14,315 nt of DNA, from the NCBI GenBank assembly GCA_900321265.1, contig ONVJ01000167.1, forward strand, positions 1 to 14,315, written 5' to 3'. This DNA comes from an uncultured Eubacteriales bacterium. Lineage in GTDB: Bacteria; Bacillota; Clostridia; Oscillospirales; CAG-272. Positions within the stretch are counted from its first letter, which is position 1. Each line of letters starts with the position of its first letter. Of the stretch, positions 6,832-13,132 are shown one piece after another. Below the pieces are notes generated by a model, which saw nothing but the letters and a program-made list of their open reading frames with translations, did no database searches and was not told where the DNA came from. A program made the translations under genes and the position numbers.

Positions 6832-7726
6832 CTCCGGCCTCCTTTCCCGCGAACACCAGGCTCCTGCCCGCCGTCCCCGGCAGACTGACGGCGGTCTGAC
6901 CGTCTGTCTTCATCGACTGGCGCGGTTCGAGAGCGGCGGCGTTCACGCAGCCGAGAGAGAACATCACCGAAGCGAGTTCATCGTAGGTTATCCCGCAGGG
7001 GTAAAACCCGTCGGAAGCCGCGCAGAAGAGGACATAGTCACCTTCGGCGGTCTGTCCGACAGCCGCCCTGGGTGCGTATCCCCCGCCGAGCCCGGTCTGC
7101 GGTATCCCGCCCGAGATCAGGACCCTCGAGGCGGAGACCGCCCATTCGTATCCCGAATTGGCTATCTCGACGACGGTTTTCCCGCCTATGTGCAGATCTC
7201 CGGAGGGATCGCAAGCCACAACGCAGTAAAGAGCCTCTCCTCCCTCGCCTGCGTATCTGACGCAGCCATCCTCGAAAATGATGTCCGAATAGCCGTCAAG
7301 TCCGACCGACGCCGGGCTCCCGCTGCTTCCCTCCGAATTCGGAGTCAGAATAGGCCTGGTCTCGGCTTTTGAAAGAACAACGGCAATCCCCTTCCAGCCG
7401 TCTCCCGAGATGGGACCCGGCGTGACCGACACCGCGGCCGACGGGTAGGAAGGTGCGATCTCCTTCGCTTCGCGCGGAGGAAGATATGACAGGGCGTCAT
7501 CGATCTCCGACCGCGAATAAAATATTCGCGCGGCGGAGCCGAAGCGTTCGGCGGCGGTCGCCCTGAATCTGTCGGAGACCGCACCGCGGCTACGAAGGGC
7601 AAAGATCGCGAGCGCGGAAAAAGCAGCCGTGCACACAAGCAGGAGAGTGACGGCGAAAACGGCCAGTATTTTGAGAATGAGAGAAGATCTCCCACCCGGA
7701 CGTCTGTTCTTTGCTTTCCGTGACAT
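6824..7726 (-). CDS. Membrane-anchored phosphodiester-glycosidase (NAGPA)-like protein with degenerate active loop
   Basis: From ATG at 7726 the product has 300 residues: a basic N-terminus, a transmembrane helix (about 15-43, SLILKILAVFAVTLLLVCTA) and an outside domain from about 95. The part SGGIPQTGLGGGYAPRAAVGQTAEGDYVLFCAASDG (205-240) and YDELASVMFSLGCVNAAAL (248-266) matches the phosphodiester glycosidase (NAGPA, PF09992) family. Members remove sugars linked by phosphodiester bonds, often in exopolysaccharide or sporulation loci. The usual LDGGGSS loop is LEPRQSM here, and no NGGFF-like segment is seen, so catalysis is doubtful. The frame also allows a GTG at 7762, but ATG at 7726 has GAGGT 10 nt upstream and a normal N-terminus. 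It is the first gene of a two-gene operon behind a strong promoter. Confidence 0.75.
   Translation of the reverse strand: MSRKAKNRRPGGRSSLILKILAVFAVTLLLVCTAAFSALAIFALRSRGAVSDRFRATAAERFGSAARIFYSRSEIDDALSYLPPREAKEIAPSYPSAAVSVTPGPISGDGWKGIAVVLSKAETRPILTPNSEGSSGSPASVGLDGYSDIIFEDGCVRYAGEGGEALYCVVACDPSGDLHIGGKTVVEIANSGYEWAVSASRVLISGGIPQTGLGGGYAPRAAVGQTAEGDYVLFCAASDGFYPCGITYDELASVMFSLGCVNAAALEPRQSMKTDGQTAVSLPGTAGRSLVFAGKEAGVD
6838..6845 (-). promoter_or_regulatory. Ribosome binding site deciding the TTG start at 6831
   Basis: AAAGGAGG on the minus strand sits 6 nt before TTG at 6831-6829, inside the end of the upstream coding region. The stop TGA of that gene is at 6826-6824, so ribosomes finishing the first gene can restart at once. 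No nearby ATG in the frame has a comparable site. Confidence 0.7.
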
Positions 7727-7803
7727 CGCGGACGATACCTCGCAGGGATCAGGCCGGGGCACCCGCGTTCGGGCGGTCCCGGCATCTTGTTAATCAGTAT
7801 AAT

Positions 7804-7832
7804 ATAATATCATATTTTTTGAAAAATGTCAA
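7804..7832 (-). promoter_or_regulatory. Near-consensus sigma-A promoter for the envelope operon
   Basis: On the minus strand TTGACA (7832-7827) is followed by a 17-base spacer and TATTAT (7809-7804), with TGA just before the -10 (extended -10). Transcription would start near 7797, leaving a leader of about 70 nt before ATG 7726. The A+T-rich block stands out sharply from its G+C-rich surroundings. It is the best promoter in the window. Confidence 0.85.
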
Positions 7833-7910
7833 CAGATATCGGTCCCGGGAAGAAAGGCGGCCAGATCGTATGTTTCTTCCGGAAGAGCCGAGGGCGTTTT
7901 ACTGTCCGGA

Positions 7911-8519
7911 TCAGAGACAGACAGAGGACAGATAGCTGTTTCCCGCGAGCCTGAAAACAAAGCGGTAAAACTCCGCGTCCTTCGGGAGAGGCTTTCCGAG
8001 CCAGTCCCCGAGCGCACCTCCCGCTCTCTTGGAGACCGCCTCCCTCTCTGTCCAGAACTCCGCGAAAAGCTGTTCGGATCCGGGAGTTCCCGAAGCTCTT
8101 TCGAGCTCCGCGGCCTCCTCAGGCGTGAAGAACCTTCTCGCGACAGCAAGCTGTCTGTCAGCGCCGAATCTCACCGGAAGCGCCATGAGATCGGCGCCGA
8201 CCTGAGCGTCGCTCAGGGCGCAGATCACCGCTCCGCCGTCGTGTGACAGCGAAAACGAAAGGCCTGACGACCGGAAAAAGGGCTTTCCCTGCTCTCCCCT
8301 GATCACTTCAGAGGGCTCCCTGCCCCGCACCGACAGCATGTCAAGAAGGAGGAGAGCCGCCGACACCGATTCGTCGGTCGATCTTCTGTTTTTCCGGACG
8401 AGCGTCTTTGCGTATTCCTGCGACAGACAGCGCGACACTCTCGCGATATCCCCGTCGGTCACCTGCCTGACGCCGTCGGCGGCGAGCTCGAAGCGAGGCC
8501 CCGAATAAAGGACCAGCAT
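7911..8519 (-). CDS. 4'-phosphopantetheinyl transferase (Sfp/AcpS superfamily)
   Basis: The 202-residue protein should transfer 4'-phosphopantetheine from coenzyme A to a serine of carrier proteins, in the cytoplasm. Motifs in order are GKPFF (79-83), FSLSHDG (89-95), VGADLM (107-112) and FWTEREAVSKRAGG (155-168), the last matching the family W-x-x-K/R-E-A-x-x-K signature with Glu160 and Lys164. Asp110 is the expected metal ligand, but the acidic residue two places later (Glu109 in Sfp) is Met112. Length is slightly below the usual Sfp size of about 220-230. ATG at 8519 overlaps the hprK stop as TAATG, with GGAGG 10 nt upstream. No carrier protein, polyketide or peptide synthetase lies in the window, so the target may be the fatty-acid ACP. 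I see no clear terminator after its stop. Confidence 0.85.
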   Translation of the reverse strand: MLVLYSGPRFELAADGVRQVTDGDIARVSRCLSQEYAKTLVRKNRRSTDESVSAALLLLDMLSVRGREPSEVIRGEQGKPFFRSSGLSFSLSHDGGAVICALSDAQVGADLMALPVRFGADRQLAVARRFFTPEEAAELERASGTPGSEQLFAEFWTEREAVSKRAGGALGDWLGKPLPKDAEFYRFVFRLAGNSYLSSVCL

Positions 8520-9466
8520 TATTCTGCCGCCTCCATGTTGTGCTCGATTATCCGCTTCGTGAATTCCTCCGCGGCGTTGTATCCCATCTTCTTCTGCCTG
8601 TGGTTCATCGCGGCGATCTCGATAATAACCGCAAGGTTCCTGCCCGGCTTCACCGGGACGGTGATCGCGGGGAGGGTTATCCCGAGGATGTCCTCCTTCT
8701 CCTCCTCGATGCCGAGCCTGTCGTACATCTTGCCGTCGATCCAGTTTTCGAGCTTGATGACGAGCTCGATCTTCTCGGTCGCCTTGACGGCACCCATTCC
8801 GAAGATCCTGCTTACGTCAACGACACCTATGCCGCGAAGCTCGACATAGTGCTCAAGCAGCTCGGGTGCGCTCCCGACGAGCGATTTCGCCGAGACCTTC
8901 TTAATCTCAACGGCGTCGTCTGCCACAAGGCGGTGTCCGCGTTTTACCAGCTCGATCGCGGTCTCGCTCTTTCCTATCCCGCTGTCTCCGATCAGCAGCA
9001 CCCCTTCGCCGTATACCTCGACCAGCACGGCGTGTATCGTCACCCTCGGGGCAAGCGACACCGCCAGGAAGGCGAACATCTCGGCCATCAGATCGGTGGT
9101 GGGCTCGTTCGAGGCGAGCAGCGGTACCCCGTATGCCCGGCAGGCCTCGACGAAGTCGGGGCTCGCCTTGTGTCCCGCGGTCATGATGACCGCCACCGGC
9201 CTCTTCTCGACGAAATTCATTATATGGCGGTGGCGTTCTTCTCCGCTCAGCCCTCCGAGATACTTGTGCTCTGCGTTCCCGATCAGCTGGATCCTGTCGG
9301 AATCGAATATCTCAAAGAACCCCGTCAGCGCCAGCCCGGGGCGGTCTATCTCCTTTGTGGACACCGCGATCTTGTTGGCGTCCTCGGGCAGCGAGATCGT
9401 TTCGAAGTGAAACTCGTTGATTATCGATTCGAGTGAAATGCTGAATTTCTGTTCCTGACTCTCCAT
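8519..9466 (-). CDS. hprK: HPr kinase/phosphorylase
   Basis: This bifunctional enzyme phosphorylates and dephosphorylates Ser46 of HPr, the sugar phosphotransferase carrier, and so controls carbon catabolite repression with CcpA in Bacillota. The 315-residue product is of standard length. The N-terminal domain (1-135) ends with SNEPTTDLM. The catalytic domain has the conserved His145 in VTIHAVLVEVYG, Walker A GDSGIGKS (160-167), Asp183-Asp184 in VADDAVEI, the HprK signature VELRGIGVVDV (208-218) and the C-terminal VPVKPGRNLAVIIEIAAMNHR (270-290). All expected catalytic residues are present. The frame stays open 54 codons upstream, but ATG at 9466 has GGGAG 5 nt before it and gives the normal N-terminus. 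It is followed without a gap by the phosphopantetheinyl transferase gene. Confidence 0.96.
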   Translation of the reverse strand: MESQEQKFSISLESIINEFHFETISLPEDANKIAVSTKEIDRPGLALTGFFEIFDSDRIQLIGNAEHKYLGGLSGEERHRHIMNFVEKRPVAVIMTAGHKASPDFVEACRAYGVPLLASNEPTTDLMAEMFAFLAVSLAPRVTIHAVLVEVYGEGVLLIGDSGIGKSETAIELVKRGHRLVADDAVEIKKVSAKSLVGSAPELLEHYVELRGIGVVDVSRIFGMGAVKATEKIELVIKLENWIDGKMYDRLGIEEEKEDILGITLPAITVPVKPGRNLAVIIEIAAMNHRQKKMGYNAAEEFTKRIIEHNMEAAE

Positions 9467-9566
9467 TGTCTCTCCCTTTTCACTGAGTGTTCTCCGCGGC
9501 CGCGGGATCCCGCCGCCGGCATTCCGCCGCGGCAAAAGCCCCGCGACATCTTTTATTCCGCTTAAT

Positions 9567-9595
9567 AGTATACCATAAAAGAGCACAAAAGCAAA
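9567..9595 (-). promoter_or_regulatory. Probable sigma-A promoter of hprK
   Basis: On the minus strand TTTGCT (9595-9590), a 17-base spacer and TATACT (9572-9567) form a promoter with a weak -35 but a good -10 preceded by TGG (extended -10). Transcription would start near 9560 and leave a leader of about 94 nt. That leader is very G+C-rich between 9490 and 9545 and could fold on itself. Confidence 0.6.
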
Positions 9596-9599
9596 GAAA

Positions 9600-9673
9600 A
9601 ATCGCCCTTTTACAATAAAAAAAATCACTATTCATATATAAGTCATAAACTTGTGATAAAATAAAAAAATGAA
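9600..9673 (+). promoter_or_regulatory. A+T-rich divergent promoter region, plus-strand side
   Basis: This stretch is far richer in A+T than the rest of the window and must drive the PrsA-like gene on the plus strand. Possible elements are TTTACA at 9609-9614 with TATATA or TATAAG at 9635-9642 (spacing 20-22, too long for an ideal promoter), and TGTGATAAAAT at about 9652-9662 as an extended -10. I cannot decide between them by eye. Confidence 0.4.
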
Positions 9674-9730
9674 GCAGTGCGGGCAACCGGACTGCGCCAG
9701 GCCCATCACTCACTCCGGCGCGGCGCCGGA
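9674..9730 (+). promoter_or_regulatory. Structured 5' leader of the PrsA-like gene (two hairpins)
   Basis: The first hairpin (9674-9695) pairs GCAGT with ACTGC and then CGG with CCG around a GCAA loop (GNRA type), with a G/G mismatch between the stems. The second (9714-9730) is a seven-pair perfect stem with a three-base loop. It ends 2 nt before the Shine-Dalgarno AAAGGA at 9733-9738 (start codon 9748). It could influence ribosome access or mRNA stability. No known riboswitch family is recognised. Confidence 0.4.
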
Positions 9731-9747
9731 CGAAAGGACATACCGAA

Positions 9748-10848
9748 ATGATCTGTCAGAATAATAAGAATCTCCGCGGCAAAGGACACACCCCCCAAAG
9801 AGGGATCGCGCAGTCAGCCCGAAGGCTGACGGCCTTCCTGCTGTCGGTATTTGCCGCTGCGGCTTTGCTCCTCACGTCTTGCTCGACCAACATAAAGCCC
9901 CAGACTCCACCGAAGGAGGATCTGAGGCCGGTAGGTAACGTCTCGGGGCGGGAAGTATACTTTGACGAGCTCAGGTATGTCGCGGTGAACTGCCGCGAGG
10001 AGCTGTCGGCAAAATACGGCGAGGATATCTGGGACGATCCTGCAAAGGCGGAAGAGCACAGGGCCGAACTCGAAGAGATGGTGACCCGGGGCCTTGCGTC
10101 GAGCTACTACGCGGTGCTCAAGCTGGCGGACGACTACTACCTGGGCGGGGCGGACGCCATGCTTTCGGAGAAGGCGATAGTCGATGCCGTCGCAGAGGAG
10201 GTCAACCAGACCGCCGAGGAATGCGGAGGAAAAAGGCAGTACCTGAAAACGCTGGAGGAAAACGGCCTCACCGACCGCCTCTTCCGCTTCTATCTCAGCA
10301 TCGAAGAGATGGCGACAGAGCTCACCTACATACTCAAGACAGATCTCGGCGTCATCCCCTCGAGCGTCTCTGAGCTTGAAGAATACATGCATTCGGACAA
10401 ATTCATCAGGACCAACCACATATACATAAAGGGCCTTGAGGAGGACAGGCTCGAACTGGCGAAGGAGCTTAGGGAACAGCTGCTGAAGAGCGACACGCCA
10501 GATCTCGAGCTGATCCTCCTGAAAGGAAAATACGACTCCGACTTCTCGATAACCACGACCCACGGAACCTATTTTGCCAGGTATTCCTCCGACTACGGCG
10601 ACGATTACGAAAAGGCCGCCTTCGCCCTCGAGGTCGGCGGCATCAGCGATATAGTTAAAGGAAATGCCGGGTACTTTGTGATCATGAGACTTCCCGTGGA
10701 AGACGACTGGCTCAATTACAATTTCGAGGATTTCGGGAACGCCATCATCGGTTCGGAATTCAACAGCATGGTCGAGGAATACAAGAGCACACTGGTATTT
10801 GAATTCAACGAACTGGGCAAAGAAACAGACCTTGTGACACTCAAATAA
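9748..10848 (+). CDS. PrsA-like lipoprotein, SurA/PpiC-type peptidyl-prolyl isomerase
   Basis: The 366-residue product has a long basic start, a hydrophobic signal (about 28-42, AFLLSVFAAAALLL) and a lipobox LTSC with Cys45, so it is predicted to be a lipoprotein on the outer face of the membrane. A SurA-like helical region spans about 60-215. A divergent parvulin domain (about 220-316) follows: NHIYIKG, then GTYFARYSSDYGDDYEKAAFALEVGGISDIVKG and GYFVIMRLPVE, with the family pattern of G, then p-x-f-x-x-A-A-f-x-L-x-x-G-x-I-S, then GY. PrsA-type foldases help exported proteins fold. The normal PpiC 'ARHIL' start reads TNHIYI. ATG 9748 has AAAGGA 9 nt upstream. The next gene starts 6 nt after its stop. 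It diverges from hprK. Whether it keeps isomerase activity cannot be told here. Confidence 0.85.
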   Translation: MICQNNKNLRGKGHTPQRGIAQSARRLTAFLLSVFAAAALLLTSCSTNIKPQTPPKEDLRPVGNVSGREVYFDELRYVAVNCREELSAKYGEDIWDDPAKAEEHRAELEEMVTRGLASSYYAVLKLADDYYLGGADAMLSEKAIVDAVAEEVNQTAEECGGKRQYLKTLEENGLTDRLFRFYLSIEEMATELTYILKTDLGVIPSSVSELEEYMHSDKFIRTNHIYIKGLEEDRLELAKELREQLLKSDTPDLELILLKGKYDSDFSITTTHGTYFARYSSDYGDDYEKAAFALEVGGISDIVKGNAGYFVIMRLPVEDDWLNYNFEDFGNAIIGSEFNSMVEEYKSTLVFEFNELGKETDLVTLK

Positions 10849-10854
10849 GCTTCC

Positions 10855-12000
10855 ATGAAACGAGTCAGCTCCGCCAGAAGGCGGGCCTTCCGAAGCAGGC
10901 ACAAAAAGAAGCCGGGCTGGTACGGAAGGTTCTTCATCATTTTCGCGATCTGCGCCTTCACTCTCTTCATAACCGCGATCGTCTTCGGAAGATACCTCGG
11001 CAGGATCTCGGACGAGAACACCGATACAGAGACCGAGGGTGCCGCGTCCGCCCCGGATACAGCGCGCTTCATCGGTCCCGAATCGGGACCGGTAACCCTC
11101 AATCTCCGCGCCGGTCCCGTCCTTCTTTCGGACATCCCCGCGGTCTCCGGGACCGCTGAAGCCGGCTCATCCGCCGGGGAAACATCCAGGCCGGTCTCCG
11201 AGGATACGTCCGGTCCGGCCTCTGAGGATACTTCCGGCGAAGGGCAGAAAAAGTCTGTCTACAACGCCGCCTCGGTGCTTCTGAGGACCTCGTACACCAA
11301 AGAGACCGCGGCTTCGGGGGACACACTGACCGATGAAAGCGGAGCCGGGACCGGGATCAGAGTCGGGACCGGCATGCTCCTCTGCTATACCTCTCCCGTC
11401 GCCGAGGCAAGAGGCTACGACGCGAGGCTTCCCGTCGATCCGGTGTCTGCCGTCGCAGCGCTGAGAGCCGATCCCGAATGCGAGAGGATCTGCGGCATAT
11501 TCGATCTTTCCTTCCCTTCCGCCTCCTTTTCGCTCAGGCCGCTGCTTCGCGATTACGAGGCCGAACTCCTCCGCGAGCTGGCGGATGCGGGATTTGACGA
11601 CATAGTCCTGTGCGGATTCGACAGCGCGTCGGTCTACGACGCCGAGGAATTCATCTCGGAGATCACCGGCGGGGCGGAGTCCGGCTGCTCCTTCGGAATC
11701 GCGATGGACTTCGGATGGTTCAGCGGCATCGGGAAGTCTGAGACCGACTTCATCCGGCATCTCTACGACCGCGGGATCTTCTTCGTGCTCGACCTCTCGG
11801 TCGAACAGGTCCCCGGCCTCATGACGCCCGAGACGGTCGTATACGACAGGGTCTCAAGACTGTCGGCGACACTTCTCAGATACGGTATCCGGACTATGGT
11901 CGGATGCGGCGGTCCCGACTGGTATGATACCGAGACCGGAGCCGCCGTCAGGGCCGGAGCCGTCAGCGTCCAGGTCAGGGGACGTGCCCCGGAAGAGTAA
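10855..12000 (+). CDS. Membrane-anchored protein of unknown function with Ser/Thr-rich linker
   Basis: I do not recognise this 381-residue protein. It has a very basic N-terminus (1-24), one transmembrane helix (about 25-46, RFFIIFAICAFTLFITAIVF), a Ser/Thr/Glu-rich linker (about 50-132) with a short tandem repeat PVSEDTSG/PASEDTSG, and a compact C-terminal domain (about 165-381). That domain alternates strand-like and helix-like stretches (GIFDLSF, DDIVLCGFDSASVYDAEEFISEI, FGIAMDFGWFSGIG, FFVLDLSVEQV, GIRTMVGCGGPDWYD). This pattern recalls a TIM-barrel glycoside-hydrolase-like fold, but no catalytic acid pair can be named safely. The domain should lie outside the cell. ATG at 10855 follows the PrsA-like stop by 6 nt and has no clear Shine-Dalgarno, so translation may depend on coupling. 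The foldase encoded next door could serve this protein; that is inference. Confidence 0.75.
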   Translation: MKRVSSARRRAFRSRHKKKPGWYGRFFIIFAICAFTLFITAIVFGRYLGRISDENTDTETEGAASAPDTARFIGPESGPVTLNLRAGPVLLSDIPAVSGTAEAGSSAGETSRPVSEDTSGPASEDTSGEGQKKSVYNAASVLLRTSYTKETAASGDTLTDESGAGTGIRVGTGMLLCYTSPVAEARGYDARLPVDPVSAVAALRADPECERICGIFDLSFPSASFSLRPLLRDYEAELLRELADAGFDDIVLCGFDSASVYDAEEFISEITGGAESGCSFGIAMDFGWFSGIGKSETDFIRHLYDRGIFFVLDLSVEQVPGLMTPETVVYDRVSRLSATLLRYGIRTMVGCGGPDWYDTETGAAVRAGAVSVQVRGRAPEE

Positions 12001-12057
12001 GAAAGCTCTTTTCAATGAAAAAATCAATATTGAATCATAAAAAGAAAGGCTGAACAA

Positions 12058-13128
12058 ATGGCGGATCTTTCAAAAGAAGTCGACCTCAACATGGTCGCGG
12101 GCGAGCCAGACAGCAATGGTCTCGTCTGGTTCGACGCTGCCGAAGCCCCCTTCAAGCTCTACGGCTGCCTGTCTGCCAACCCCTACAAAAGGCTGCCCGA
12201 GGATGTCGCCGAGGCAACGAACAACGGGGTCAGACGGAACAATTTTCACACCGCGGGAGTCAGAGTCAGATTCTCGACCGACTCGGCCAGGATCGGCGTA
12301 AGGGTAAAGATGCCCTACGTCACGAAATTCTGCCACATGCCGGTCACCGGATCCTCCTCCTTCGACATCTACGAGGATACCGCGGGAGGCTCGAGGTTCA
12401 TCAGCGCCTTCAAGCCCGACGTCTCATCGACCGACGGCTTTGAACTGACGAACAGACTCGTCGGCGGGAAAAGGCTCAGAAAACTCACGATGCACTATCC
12501 CCTCTACTCGCCGGTCGACAGGCTGGAGATCGGCCTTGACGCCGGATCGGTCCTGGGTCCCGGGGCGGAGTATCTTCCGGTCAAACCCGTCGTCTTCTAC
12601 GGATCGTCGATCACACAGGGCGCCTGCGCCTCGAGACCCGGCCTCAGCTACCAGGCGATGATCACGAGAAAACTCAACATCGACCATATCAATCTCGGCT
12701 TCTCGGGCAACGCCAGGGCCGAGCTGCCTATCGTCGACTATATGGCGGGAATGGAGATGTCGGTCTTCGTATCAGACTACGACCACAACGCGCCGAACGC
12801 CGACTATCTGCTCGAAACGCATCTGAGGATGTACGAAAGGATCAGAGAAAAGAGGCCTGATCTTCCCTATGTGATGGTCTCAAAGCCGGATTTCATCTTC
12901 AACGAGAACGACTCGGTAAAGCGCCGGACGGTGATCGAGGACAGCTTCCGCGCCGCGCGGGCGAGAGGAGACAAAAACGTCTACTACATCGACGGCGACG
13001 GCCTCTGCCGCGGAGCCTACGAGGACAGCTGCTCGGTCGATACGACTCATCCGAACGACATCGGCTTCATGATGATGGCCGAGGGCATCGGACGCGTGCT
13101 TACACATATTCTGAGAGGAGTGCTGTAA
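12058..13128 (+). CDS. GxDLY / SGNH-hydrolase-type esterase, paralog 1
   Basis: The 356-residue protein has two parts. The N-terminal beta domain (about 20-170) carries SFDIYED (101-107), a variant of the GxDLY motif (PF14607). The C-terminal domain is a Lipase_GDSL_3-type SGNH hydrolase (PF14606). GSSITQG (182-188) gives nucleophile Ser184, GFSGNARAE (214-222) is block II, YDHNAPN (241-247) occupies the block III area, and VDTTHPND (327-334) supplies Asp328 and His331. Such enzymes cleave acyl or acetyl esters, often on carbohydrates. No signal peptide or membrane segment is seen, so it should act in the cytoplasm. ATG has GAAAGG 8 nt upstream, in a 57-base gap after the membrane protein gene. 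A close paralog follows after 4 nt. The substrate is unknown; imported acetylated sugars are a guess. Confidence 0.85.
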   Translation: MADLSKEVDLNMVAGEPDSNGLVWFDAAEAPFKLYGCLSANPYKRLPEDVAEATNNGVRRNNFHTAGVRVRFSTDSARIGVRVKMPYVTKFCHMPVTGSSSFDIYEDTAGGSRFISAFKPDVSSTDGFELTNRLVGGKRLRKLTMHYPLYSPVDRLEIGLDAGSVLGPGAEYLPVKPVVFYGSSITQGACASRPGLSYQAMITRKLNIDHINLGFSGNARAELPIVDYMAGMEMSVFVSDYDHNAPNADYLLETHLRMYERIREKRPDLPYVMVSKPDFIFNENDSVKRRTVIEDSFRAARARGDKNVYYIDGDGLCRGAYEDSCSVDTTHPNDIGFMMMAEGIGRVLTHILRGVL

Positions 13129-13132
13129 AACA

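Noticed and set aside
7833..7910. Terminator after the phosphopantetheinyl transferase gene
   Set aside because: Short palindromes such as CTTCCGGAAG are present, but there is no long stem followed by a T-tract, so I do not call one.
9467..9747. Possible replication origin at the strand switch (genes diverge and the region is A+T-rich)
   Set aside because: No DnaA box cluster is seen; the nearest look-alike, TGTGATAA at about 9652, lacks one base of the box. dnaA, dnaN and similar neighbours are absent. A divergent promoter explains the region.
9814..10902. Open frame of 362 codons on the minus strand across the PrsA-like gene
   Set aside because: The plus frame has a signal peptide, lipobox and parvulin pattern; the minus frame shows none and would run through the next gene's start.
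12001..12057. Promoter or hairpin between the unknown membrane protein and the first esterase (TTCAAT and ATTGAA half-sites)
   Set aside because: The half-sites are six bases with a long A-rich loop, and no -35/-10 pair has acceptable spacing. Only the ribosome site GAAAGG is credible.
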